Part shown: positions 24,487 to 31,746 of the stretch, in pieces
How positions within the stretch are numbered: position 1 is the first letter of the stretch
How the letters are laid out: the number at the start of each line of letters is the position of its first letter
DNA from: JARRLC01 sp050290865
GTDB taxonomy: Bacteria > Pseudomonadota > Alphaproteobacteria > Rhizobiales > Rhodomicrobiaceae
DNA: 31,746 bases
NCBI GenBank assembly: GCA_050290865.1
Contig: JBNKIW010000032.1
Span: forward strand, 1 to 31,746
Reading direction: 5' to 3'
Notes under the pieces: model-generated
Seen by the model: only the letters and a program-made list of their open reading frames with translations
What the model was told of the DNA's origin: nothing
Database searches by the model: none
Position numbers and translations under genes: made by a program

Positions 24487-27026
24487 CGAGATTCCGCAAC
24501 ACCTATCATTTCGTCCCGGTGAGCAGACAGCAATCTGAAGACGACTGGCGGACAGACGCGCGCCGGTTTCAGGCGCATGGGCCTGATAACGGCGATGCCC
24601 ATGATCGCTATGCTTTCTCGGTTGGGGATGACGCGCGGTGGAGCGGCCGCATCATCTGCCGCCTGACGGCACAGACACCGCTCGTGGTGGGCGGTGAGCA
24701 GTCACAGCGAGGAAATGATGGTGAAGACTACGCCTACGTGAAGCCCTATCGCTGGCGGGGCCGGCCTGCCATCCCCGCGACCACGCTCAAAGGGATGATT
24801 TCATCTATTGCCGAAGCAGCCAGCGGCTCCGCCCTGCGAGTGCTCAACAACCGGAAACCGCTTGGATTCCGGCAGCCCATGGGCGGTGCGCTGCATGCGC
24901 TCGGGATGATCGTTCCAGGAGAAAATGCGGGCGAGCTGGCTATCCGGCCGCTTACTCTGCCGCTCTTGCAGCACGATGCCGGCCGTAATGGACGGCTGGC
25001 GGACAACAAGCGTCCCTGGCGCAGTATTTTCGCGAACTACGCGAACCTGAAGGTCTACATCGGGAGCTATCCGGAGCTGCTGCAGCAGTTGCGAGAAGAT
25101 GCGGAAAAGAGACTTGGAAGGCGGCTCCGCCGTGATGAACTGCCCGAACCTGCCAATGTTACCGCTGAGAACTTTGCCAGGAATCTGCCCATAACACCTC
25201 AGCAAGACGATCCACTTGGCGGCATTAATACGCATTGTTATATGCGCGTATCACCTGGGGGGCCGTTGTCCGGCTTCTTGGCCAACTTACCTGCGGACCT
25301 GAATGGCCGCTGGAATCGCGAACAAACACTGTTTACGGTGTTCGCACAAAAACCCAGTGATGGGGCACAAGGCGAAATCTTGACTGCGGACGAGTTTCTG
25401 AACCGCGGTTCGCCGCCGGATTTCGTGCGCGGGATAATCCGCGTACTCGGCACCGAGGGCAGACAAATCCCCAACAACAAGAAACATGAGCTTTTCATTC
25501 CGTATCCAGAGGAGATCGGAGACCTCGTCCCTTCCCTTCCTATTCCCGCGAGTGTCGTAAAGAAATTCAATGCCCTCGCCAGACAACGCGCCGAGGACAG
25601 TGATGACAACCGCGATGAACCAGCCGGGGGTGCCCCGATTGGCACCCCCAGGCCGCCCAGGCAGCGCGTTCCCTATCTGCCCTTCAACACAGACGCAGCA
25701 GAAACGGCCGACTGGGCGGTACCTGACAAAGGGCCGGTGGTGCCGCGGCTGCGGCCCGGCCAAGTCGTCTATTTCGACATCGCCAAAGGCGCTCAACCCT
25801 GCGTCACGGCCGTCTCATTCTCGGCAATCTGGCGAGACTGCCCGGAAGATGACCATGGTCATCAGGGCGTGCACGACTTCTTTCGTGCAATTGATCCCGA
25901 ACTCGTTCCCTATCACGATGGGCGGGAGCATCTGACGCCTGCCGAGCGGCTGTTCGGCTTTGTGAGCTCCACCAAGAAGGACGAGCGCGCAGCGAGGGTG
26001 AAGAAAATCGCGTACGCCGGGCGCGTGCGCTTCTCGATTGCGACGCTGGAAAACGATCCGGGTGACGACAGCGTGTTCCTGGCCACGGAGGCCGAAGGGT
26101 GTGATCAGCCTGACGCGGAAGGCGTGCCGCATACCCGGCTCAAAGTGCTCGGCAGCCCCAAGCTGCCCTCCCCGGCACTGTATTTCAAGCCTCACAACGG
26201 CAGACGCGAAAAGCCGCTCGAGCTGCCGGACGAACCGCAGGGCCGCAAATTCTACCTGCATCACCGGACCGATGCGAGCGCGCCTGAACAGCAGCCCTGG
26301 AGGACAAAGCTACCTAAGAACGACCCGGCGGAGATCGAGCAGCGGAAACTCAAAAACGCCGTGCGCCCGATCAAACCCGGCACCAGCTTTGTCTTTCATC
26401 TCGACTTCGACAACCTTACTGAACGCGAAATCAATCTGCTGGCCTTCTCGCTACGGCCAACCGAGCTCTTCCGCCACAAACTGGGTATGGGCAAGCCGGT
26501 TGGTCTGGGTACGGTACGCATTGATCCGGTGGCCCTTCTGCTGATCGATCGAGGCAAACGCTACAGCGAAGAAGACCCGTTTTCCTTGATACGATGGCAC
26601 CGGAAATCGATATCGCCAGCGGCAGCGGTTCCCCAGTGTTACCAGCCGGATGTGCAGCGGGCCGCAAACGACCAGACCATAAGCCTCGTTGACCGTGCCG
26701 CGGAATACAAGGTCTGGGCGTCTGAGGCTTCCCGCTGGCGCGATGCCATTCACGCACTTCTGGTGCTGGGGGAGACAAATCATGATGAGGCGACGGTGCA
26801 ATACAGCGAACCGGTTGTCGCGCCGCTGACCGACGAGCAGTTCGCTTCCCCGAACGCCGGTGATCGCGAGCAGGACACCTACGGGTGGCACGCCAGCAAC
26901 ACCCCCCGGAGGCCGCACGAAGCGCCCCGCCACCGCCTCCAGCCCATCGGCAGCAGTAATGAAATACCACCTCTTGAGAGCCTTCCTGCTCCCGGAGGGA
27001 ATTCCCCGAGACGCGGCGGGCGATAA
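24483..27026 (+). CDS. Large RAMP protein, TIGR03986 type
   Basis: An 847-residue RAMP protein. The N-terminus YHFVPVSRQQ and the late HKLGMGKPVGLGTVRI glycine loop (665-680) are hallmarks of the TIGR03986 family. It has an IPATTLKGMISSI entry motif (97-109) typical of Cas7. Between them is an insertion of about 400 residues with Gly/Pro/Asp-rich linkers. The last 100 residues are low in structure and Pro/Arg-rich. It is the last gene of the effector operon and starts in an ATGA overlap. Such proteins build the backbone or cap of unusual type III complexes. Its size suggests a fused or inserted extra domain, which I cannot identify. Confidence 0.8.
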   Translation: MTRFRNTYHFVPVSRQQSEDDWRTDARRFQAHGPDNGDAHDRYAFSVGDDARWSGRIICRLTAQTPLVVGGEQSQRGNDGEDYAYVKPYRWRGRPAIPATTLKGMISSIAEAASGSALRVLNNRKPLGFRQPMGGALHALGMIVPGENAGELAIRPLTLPLLQHDAGRNGRLADNKRPWRSIFANYANLKVYIGSYPELLQQLREDAEKRLGRRLRRDELPEPANVTAENFARNLPITPQQDDPLGGINTHCYMRVSPGGPLSGFLANLPADLNGRWNREQTLFTVFAQKPSDGAQGEILTADEFLNRGSPPDFVRGIIRVLGTEGRQIPNNKKHELFIPYPEEIGDLVPSLPIPASVVKKFNALARQRAEDSDDNRDEPAGGAPIGTPRPPRQRVPYLPFNTDAAETADWAVPDKGPVVPRLRPGQVVYFDIAKGAQPCVTAVSFSAIWRDCPEDDHGHQGVHDFFRAIDPELVPYHDGREHLTPAERLFGFVSSTKKDERAARVKKIAYAGRVRFSIATLENDPGDDSVFLATEAEGCDQPDAEGVPHTRLKVLGSPKLPSPALYFKPHNGRREKPLELPDEPQGRKFYLHHRTDASAPEQQPWRTKLPKNDPAEIEQRKLKNAVRPIKPGTSFVFHLDFDNLTEREINLLAFSLRPTELFRHKLGMGKPVGLGTVRIDPVALLLIDRGKRYSEEDPFSLIRWHRKSISPAAAVPQCYQPDVQRAANDQTISLVDRAAEYKVWASEASRWRDAIHALLVLGETNHDEATVQYSEPVVAPLTDEQFASPNAGDREQDTYGWHASNTPRRPHEAPRHRLQPIGSSNEIPPLESLPAPGGNSPRRGGR

Positions 27027-27210
27027 CGCCCGCGGAATACTGCCCCCGCATTTCCGTTTCAGCCGTGCCGTATGAGCATGCCCGGTTGCCCGGCAGCGGC
27101 CGCTCGCGTCACGTGCGGCGGCGTTATCACTTCCTCCCACAAGTCAGTCAGTGTCCGCACATCACAAGCGGGACATGACGCCTGCAGATAGAAGAAAACA
27201 CCCCTGAAGC

Positions 27211-27522
27211 GTCTCCATCGGCGGCGTTCTGCGCCGACGGCTCAGCCTCAGAAGATGCCAGAAAGGAGTATGGATGAGTTTCCATCGGCGGCGTTCTGCG
27301 CCGACGGCTCAGCCCAAGAAAGGGGGTCCGGATGTACGGAACGTTTCCATCGGCGGCGTTCTGCGCCGACGGCTCAGCCTCGAACTGGGACACTTTGCAA
27401 CTTCGGCCTTTGTTTCCATCGGCGGCGTTCTGCGCCGACGGCTCAGCCTTGACTGTAGTGTAACAAAGTCTGCGGAAAGGGGCGCGTTTCCATCGGCGGC
27501 GTTCTGCGCCGACGGCTCAGCC
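27211..27522 (-). CRISPR. CRISPR array 2 (5 repeats, 4 spacers)
   Basis: Five 37-bp copies of the array 1 repeat, in reverse orientation, at 27211-27247 (one mismatch, leader-distal), 27278-27314, 27343-27379, 27412-27448 and 27486-27522. Spacers from the leader side are 37, 32, 28 and 30 bases long, more variable than in array 1. The leader lies to the right (27523-27665), so transcription runs leftward. It follows cas2 in the same direction, making it the array most directly served by RT-Cas1-Cas2. Confidence 0.97.
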
Positions 27523-27665
27523 TCCCCCATCCAGAACTTCCTGTCAAGCAACGATTCCCGAAGCCATTTTCCACTGGGTTGGGAAGTTTTTGGCCAAGAA
27601 TCGGCACAATCAGTCCACCTACGAAAATTACCTATGTTTAACATAGCGTTATTTTTCCACTGGGT
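27523..27665 (-). promoter_or_regulatory. CRISPR leader 2
   Basis: A 143-bp leader, the inverted partner of leader 1. CCCAGTGGAAAA occurs at 27653-27664 and 27567-27578 (complement on the + strand), again 86 bases apart. The TATGTT-A-AACATA-type palindrome is at 27633-27645, and the same TTGACA is kept near the first repeat. It starts 7 bases after the cas2 stop. About 50 central bases differ from leader 1. Confidence 0.85.
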
Positions 27666-27671
27666 TCACCA

Positions 27672-27959
27672 CTAAAGCAGCCAGTAGCGCGCCGCGCCCG
27701 CGATGAGCGGCCCGCCAACCTCCTGACACCGCGGCAGCATCGAATCCGGGACGGTGTAAAGCCGGAGCGAATCCCCCTTTGCCGTCATCCGCCCCAGCAG
27801 GTTCATCAGACTTGCCGCCTGCCGATGCGTCAGCCGCGCCTCGAAGACGCTCTCCTGCACACGCACCGCCCGGTCCTCCAGAACGCCGGCAATTCTCCGC
27901 CGCCGGTGATCGGATGAGATGTCATAAACGATGACACGCAAAACAGGCTTTTCACTCAT
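27672..27959 (-). CDS. cas2: Cas2 adaptation protein
   Basis: A 95-residue Cas2. The first beta strand VLRVIVYDISSD with the conserved Asp13, the EDRAVRVQESVFEARL segment and a C-terminal RLYTV strand are typical. Cas2 dimers bridge two Cas1 dimers in the integrase that inserts new spacers at the leader-repeat junction. It starts 24 bases after the RT-Cas1 stop on the same strand, and its stop is 6 bases before leader 2, so RT-cas1, cas2 and array 2 form one leftward block. Confidence 0.95.
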   Translation of the reverse strand: MSEKPVLRVIVYDISSDHRRRRIAGVLEDRAVRVQESVFEARLTHRQAASLMNLLGRMTAKGDSLRLYTVPDSMLPRCQEVGGPLIAGAARYWLL

Positions 27960-27983
27960 GAGTGCCCTCTCCGGCGGCTCACT

Positions 27984-30044
27984 TCAGAAGTCCAGCTTAT
28001 AGGTTTCGTAAGGGGTCTGCTCGCGGACGCATCTTGTCAGCAGCCGCGCCTGCTGAAGGATCATGCCGCGCCAGTTTGTATAGCGTCGCGTCCTCGGATT
28101 CCTGACCGGCCGCGCCAGCCAGCCTTCGTAGGACTTGATGACTTTCCGCCCCCCCTCGCCCACGACGCGCGTCACTTCATCCCGCAGGCCGAAATCGTCC
28201 CGCGTCAGTATCCGGTTGTTGAACATATAGACGGTCAGGGCTTCGGCGAGCGGCGCGCGAAACTCCTCGATAAGGTCATACGCGCAGGCATCGCGATTAT
28301 CGCCAGAAGCATGCAACACGCCGATGCCAGGGTGCAGGCCCGCGCGCAGCACAGCGGCACGGACATCGCGCGTGAGCATGCTGGACGTCCAGTCCAGAAT
28401 TGCGTTCACGGCATCCTTCCGTCCCTCGCGCCTGCGCTTATCCAGTGTCCAATCATGTTCGAGGCAATGCGCCAGGGCGTGCCAATAGGTCGCTGTGCCT
28501 TCGCCTTCGATGCCGCGGGCAACATCTACCGAGGGCGCGTGTGCCGCCTTCCGGCGCGCGTAATGGAGCTTGTCCGTGGCAGCATCGACCTCGCCGTCCT
28601 TGCGGCGGCGGTTCAGGCGTTTCAGAAGCGCCTGCGCATTCCGCAGTCGGCCGGCCACGAGGGTGCGCGCGTAATCCAGGCTGCGCTCCTCGTCCAGCAC
28701 AAGTTGTGCCTGACACAGATGCAGCGCACCGTCGGACACCGCGGCGGGCAGCAGCACCCCTTGAACCTGCCCGTAACCGTCCAGGAAATGCACCGGAACG
28801 CCAAAGACCGTTGCCAGCCGGAGCGCCCTGTCGTCGGCTTCCACCAGGGGGCCGAGATCAATGCGGCCGGTCATGTGCGCCGGAATGGCGACGAGCCGCC
28901 GGTCATCCTCGGTCACCGCGAAACACTCCCCTTCGACGGTGAGGCGGCGGCCGGGTTCAAGAACGTAGAGCGGTGCGAGGCCTGCCGCAAAGTCATCCGC
29001 GTCCCGGTCCGGCTCGAAGGGCAGCAGCGGGTCCGGCGGCTTGCGTCTGATAAGTCGGGGTTGCGGCGTGGTTTCCTGGCTTGGCGCCGGGGTGGTGTCC
29101 TGCGGAACCGGCGGAGGCGCAACGCGTTTTTCGGTTTCGTCTTCCAGGCAGGCGTATGGCGTTCCCGCCCAATATCGCGGTTCATCTTCCTTCGCGGGCA
29201 TCACCATCGACCTGACGAAAAGATAGCCGAGGAAATGAAACGCCTGGTCGAAGCTGACGATCCGCGTCTTGTCCCGATTCAGCTCGAGACCGTGCTGGGC
29301 CAGCAGCTTTGCCATCCTGCTCAAAGCCGCTTCCGCCTTTGGCTCACTCTTGGTGAGGATCAGAAAGTCATCAGCAAAGCGGACCAGCCGCGCTCCCGAT
29401 CCATCCATGGCTTCGTCAATGGCGTCCAGGTGCAGATTGGAGAGCAGGGGCGACAAGGGCGAGCCCTGCGCAAGACCGCGCCCCGTGGCCGAGAAGCTCT
29501 CGAGCCAGAGCGAGACGAGCTGGATTGTCCGGTTGTCCGGCACGTGCGCGCCCAGGCGCGCCAACACCATATCGTGGGGAACATTTTCGAAAAAGCTGCG
29601 AATATCACCGTCTACGACCCAATGATAGCCATCCCGGCGCAGTGAGGCGACCTTGGCGACAGCCTGTTGCACCGAACGCCCGGGCCGGTATCCGAAACTT
29701 ACGTCCTCAAAGTGCGGCTCGAGCATTTCGGACAGGACATCGGCGGCACTTCTCTGTGCCACACGATCGATAACGCATGGAATATCCAGGGGGCGAGTAC
29801 CGCCGGATTTCTTCGGCATGCCCGAGTGCCGAAGGGGACCAGGGCGGTAAAACCCCATCTGAAGTTCGCGCGACAGCCGCTCGAGCCGGACTTCCGCGAC
29901 TGGCGCGAATTCGGCAATTCTCTCGCCATCGCCACCTGGACCGCCGCCGCGGAGAAGAACCATATGCCAGGCGGCGCGCAACCGCTCAAGCGATGCTATC
30001 CTGTCGAACGGAGAAAGCACTTTTTCGGGATTTACATTTTGCAT
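27984..30044 (-). CDS. cas1: Reverse transcriptase-Cas1 fusion
   Basis: A 686-residue fusion. Residues 1-285 are a group II intron-like reverse transcriptase: SFGYRPGRSVQQA (116-128), VVDGDIRSFF with catalytic Asp147, GLAQGSPLSPLLSNL (190-204) and FADD with Asp225/Asp226, then FLGYLF. A Pro-rich linker (305-345) follows. Residues 357-686 are Cas1: EGEG with Glu513, GVLH with His578, and AYDLIEEFR with Asp590 and Glu594, the metal-binding integrase site. RT-Cas1 lets type III systems acquire spacers from RNA. I chose Met at 30044 (MQNVNPEKV): further upstream the frame overlaps divergent cas6 and has no RT homology. No Cas6 domain is fused at the N-terminus, unlike Marinomonas; cas6 is a separate gene here. 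All catalytic residues are present. Confidence 0.95.
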   Translation of the reverse strand: MQNVNPEKVLSPFDRIASLERLRAAWHMVLLRGGGPGGDGERIAEFAPVAEVRLERLSRELQMGFYRPGPLRHSGMPKKSGGTRPLDIPCVIDRVAQRSAADVLSEMLEPHFEDVSFGYRPGRSVQQAVAKVASLRRDGYHWVVDGDIRSFFENVPHDMVLARLGAHVPDNRTIQLVSLWLESFSATGRGLAQGSPLSPLLSNLHLDAIDEAMDGSGARLVRFADDFLILTKSEPKAEAALSRMAKLLAQHGLELNRDKTRIVSFDQAFHFLGYLFVRSMVMPAKEDEPRYWAGTPYACLEDETEKRVAPPPVPQDTTPAPSQETTPQPRLIRRKPPDPLLPFEPDRDADDFAAGLAPLYVLEPGRRLTVEGECFAVTEDDRRLVAIPAHMTGRIDLGPLVEADDRALRLATVFGVPVHFLDGYGQVQGVLLPAAVSDGALHLCQAQLVLDEERSLDYARTLVAGRLRNAQALLKRLNRRRKDGEVDAATDKLHYARRKAAHAPSVDVARGIEGEGTATYWHALAHCLEHDWTLDKRRREGRKDAVNAILDWTSSMLTRDVRAAVLRAGLHPGIGVLHASGDNRDACAYDLIEEFRAPLAEALTVYMFNNRILTRDDFGLRDEVTRVVGEGGRKVIKSYEGWLARPVRNPRTRRYTNWRGMILQQARLLTRCVREQTPYETYKLDF

Positions 30045-30146
30045 GAATGGGCCAGAAAGCAGCAAGACACAGCAATTCGCCCGGCCAGCGGCAGGCACTT
30101 CAGTACGGATGTCAGTGTATAGATTTTTCGGGCCAATTCCAAAGGC
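30045..30146. promoter_or_regulatory. Divergent promoter region RT-cas1 / cas6
   Basis: A 102-bp gap between divergent adaptation and processing genes. TATAGA at 30118-30123 is a possible -10 for cas6, but the -35 at the right distance (GCACTT) is poor. No clear box is seen for RT-cas1. Confidence 0.35.
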
Positions 30147-31046
30147 ATGAAGCTTTCCATGGGACCCAGCCTCAATGATTTGTTGAATTTGCTGCTTCAG
30201 CCGGGCTCCACCTGCACATTCGACGATTTGCCACGCCACTGGCGGCAATCGACCCTTCAGATCCTCTGCGAGAGGCCGCACCTGTTTGAAGAGGGACCCT
30301 GGGTTCCGGCAGCCGTGCGAGGTGCATGGGGACGCCAGCTCCTGAAGCAGAAAACAGACGGCACGGCCGTTCCAGCAGTCCAGGTGTTCTTTTCGGCGTT
30401 GGGGCAAATTGTGGCCAGGCGCAGCGTGCCGCCACCGTTCGCATTCGGCGTGAGTTACGAAGGCAACGCTATCATTGTCGAATTGACGCTGTTCGGAATT
30501 GCCGACGCTTGGCGTCAGGAAGCGTTCGATGCGCTTATTGCTGCAGTGGCCGACGGGATCGCGGTCGTGCCAGGACGCAAGGGGTTCCGTCACCCCTGGG
30601 TGGTGCACGATGCTGGGTGGACAAGACAGGAGAGCATTTCAGTGCCACGAGCGCCGACATCCTATGCGCGCCTCTTATTTCACACACCGGTAAGGCTGGG
30701 GCCACGGCGCGCACTTGGCAGCCGCTGGCCGGATCTTGTCGTGTCGCTGGCGGAACGGGCGGCGCGCTTCGCGCGGTGGCAGGGGGTGCGTGTCGATCCT
30801 GATTTGGGAGCGTGGCGGCAGCTTGCTGAGCGCACCAAATTCGTTGATGCTGGTATGCTGCCTTGCGTGTGGCATCGGCGTTCGGGGGGGCAAGGGGGGC
30901 GGCGGATCCCAATGGCGGGGCTGATCGGCACGCTGGATATCATTATGCCGCACGAGGCCCTGATGCCGCTCTTGGCTCTGGGGACAACTATGCGCGTCGG
31001 AGGCCACACGGCGCTAGGTCTGGGGCGCTATGAGCTGTTCTGTTGA
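30147..31046 (+). CDS. cas6: Cas6-family crRNA-processing endoribonuclease
   Basis: A 299-residue RAMP-fold endoribonuclease. The pattern fits Cas6 of type III systems (PF10040-like): an N-terminal helix region ending WVPAAVRGAWGRQLL, a middle strand FGVSYEGNAIIVELTLFGIA, a GRKGFRHPWVV segment and the terminal glycine-rich loop RVGGHTALGLGRYEL (284-298). Cas6 cuts pre-crRNA at the base of the repeat hairpin; both arrays use the same foldable repeat. The catalytic His cannot be fixed from sequence alone. The start may be the ATG at 30147 (AAAGG three bases before it) or the ATG at 30159. It is divergent from RT-cas1 and last in the locus. Confidence 0.85.
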   Translation: MKLSMGPSLNDLLNLLLQPGSTCTFDDLPRHWRQSTLQILCERPHLFEEGPWVPAAVRGAWGRQLLKQKTDGTAVPAVQVFFSALGQIVARRSVPPPFAFGVSYEGNAIIVELTLFGIADAWRQEAFDALIAAVADGIAVVPGRKGFRHPWVVHDAGWTRQESISVPRAPTSYARLLFHTPVRLGPRRALGSRWPDLVVSLAERAARFARWQGVRVDPDLGAWRQLAERTKFVDAGMLPCVWHRRSGGQGGRRIPMAGLIGTLDIIMPHEALMPLLALGTTMRVGGHTALGLGRYELFC

Positions 31047-31746
31047 CTGCGGCGAGGCGCACGCCCGTGGACTGCAGTCATCGACGATACCGCAGCTCGA
31101 CCAGCAGACTTCAGCGAGGTTATCGATGAACACGTCGTGTTCCTGATGCCGCACGCCCGGACCGCGGCAAAATTGCAGTGGCAGGCAGCCGCGCGACAAG
31201 ACTGGAGGAGGGCGTCTCGAAAACGCATGCTCGCGGTTGTCCCCCCCGACATTCGCGTGCGAGAAACCATACGCATTCCCACACTGTATGTCTCGCCGCA
31301 TTTCAAGTTGCCGAACGTGCGGGTCCGTGAACTCAGTGCCCGCGAACGATAGATGTGCGAAACCGGCCGCTCGCGGTTCTGATCATCAACGGCTCCTTTC
31401 GTTGAGGTTTGAAGATATCCCCGCTCGACGACGGCTGCCCCAGGCACCGTTGCGGGGATGTCTTCAAACCTCCGATGTAGGAAGCCGCGGGGACTGGGTG
31501 CCGCGCTATGGGGATTGTACGCGGCCTCTCCGCGCGTTCGGGGCCGCGGCCACAGCGTGAGACCGCTCCGTAGTGGCCGGTCTCGGCACTGTGGGCGGTT
31601 CGGATGAAGACCGCAGAGGCGGAAAGCCGGCGCGTTCTGCCTCTGGGACGGCTTTTCCGGCAACAGGCAGGCAAGCGTCGGCGTCGCCAGAAGTCAGGCG
31701 GCAGGTGCGAGCGGTATTCGGAGGCTGGCGGGCGGTGTTGGCGCTG
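31047..31746. other. Region with no convincing gene
   Basis: Downstream of cas6, in the same frame, about 100 codons stay open from 31047 to 31352 (WTAVIDDTAARPADFSEVID and onward). There is no ATG near the beginning and I do not recognise the sequence, so it may be a decayed gene or chance. The rest is GC-rich without a supported frame, except for the inverted repeat at 31404-31472. The window ends without a gene. Confidence 0.4.
31404..31472. repeat. Long inverted repeat / hairpin
   Basis: Two 21-base arms (31404-31424 and 31452-31472) pair with one mismatch. The left arm starts GAGGTTTGAAGA and the right arm ends TCTTCAAACCTC, around a 27-base loop that can itself pair through ACGG/CCGT. 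There is no T-run after it, so it is not a typical terminator. It could be a MITE-like or REP-like element. Confidence 0.7.

Noticed and set aside
26959..27075. Small frame (MKYHLLRAFLLPEG...) at the end of the large RAMP gene
   Set aside because: It overlaps the RAMP gene in another frame, has no ribosome site and no recognisable family.
27274..27675. Open frames running through the CRISPR arrays
   Set aside because: The predicted peptides are translations of the repeat (RRRSAPTAQP and the like), not genes.
28311..29645. A 444-codon + strand frame opposite RT-Cas1
   Set aside because: It lies entirely opposite a gene with all catalytic motifs intact; its length comes from high GC content.
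30045..30608. N-terminal extension of RT-Cas1 by 188 residues
   Set aside because: It overlaps the divergent cas6 gene, is compositionally odd and has no RT or Cas6 pattern; the Met at 30044 begins the RT domain.
31404..31472. Integron attC site
   Set aside because: It lacks the RYYYAAC and GTTRRRY ends, and no integrase or cassette is present.

Overview
The window is GC-rich, densely packed bacterial DNA. Codon use, the toxin-antitoxin families and the RecD-type helicase remnant suggest a proteobacterium, probably an alphaproteobacterium; that is an inference and no rRNA or marker gene is present. Most of it reads as a defence and accessory island with a complete-looking type III CRISPR locus on its right side.

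Left part (1-4.4 kb): a P-loop shikimate-kinase-like protein (+), a two-gene unit on the - strand (SEC-C protein plus a small basic protein), a 66-codon remnant of a RecD/TraA-type helicase (+), then an AT-richer patch with a one-TM membrane protein and a small, possibly frameshifted hydrophobic reading frame. Middle (4.4-16.6 kb): a 1586-residue exported TPR-CHAT protein (-) with 18 tandem 42-residue repeats, a vapBC pair (+) with promoter and iteron-like operator, an LRR-Roc-COR-TIR protein (-), a decayed short-chain dehydrogenase remnant, an mqsRA pair (-) behind a perfect palindrome, and an orphan CD-NTase-like nucleotidyltransferase (-).

Right part (16.9-31.0 kb): the CRISPR locus. A CorA-like membrane protein (+) is followed by leader 1 and array 1, both reading rightward. 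Next comes a four-gene effector operon: an HD-less Cas10 with a GGDEF-type palm motif, a two-domain RAMP protein with a Csx10-like C-terminal half, a Cas7-Cas7 fusion and a very large TIGR03986-type RAMP. The three gene junctions are all ATGA overlaps. Array 2 and leader 2 follow on the - strand, fed by a reverse transcriptase-cas1 fusion and cas2 (-). A divergent cas6 (+) closes the locus. The two 143-bp leaders are near-identical at both ends, differ in the middle, and are inverted, so they bracket the effector operon.

How it should work (inference from the families): RT-Cas1/Cas2 inserts spacers, possibly copied from RNA, next to leader 2 and perhaps leader 1. Cas6 cuts the hairpin-forming repeat. 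The Cas10/RAMP complex uses the crRNAs. The Cas10 palm could make a nucleotide messenger read by the CorA-like membrane protein. No Csm6/Csx1-type CARF nuclease, ring nuclease, NrN or SAM-AMP lyase gene was recognised here. Beyond cas6 the last 0.7 kb holds no convincing gene but has a strong 21-bp inverted repeat.
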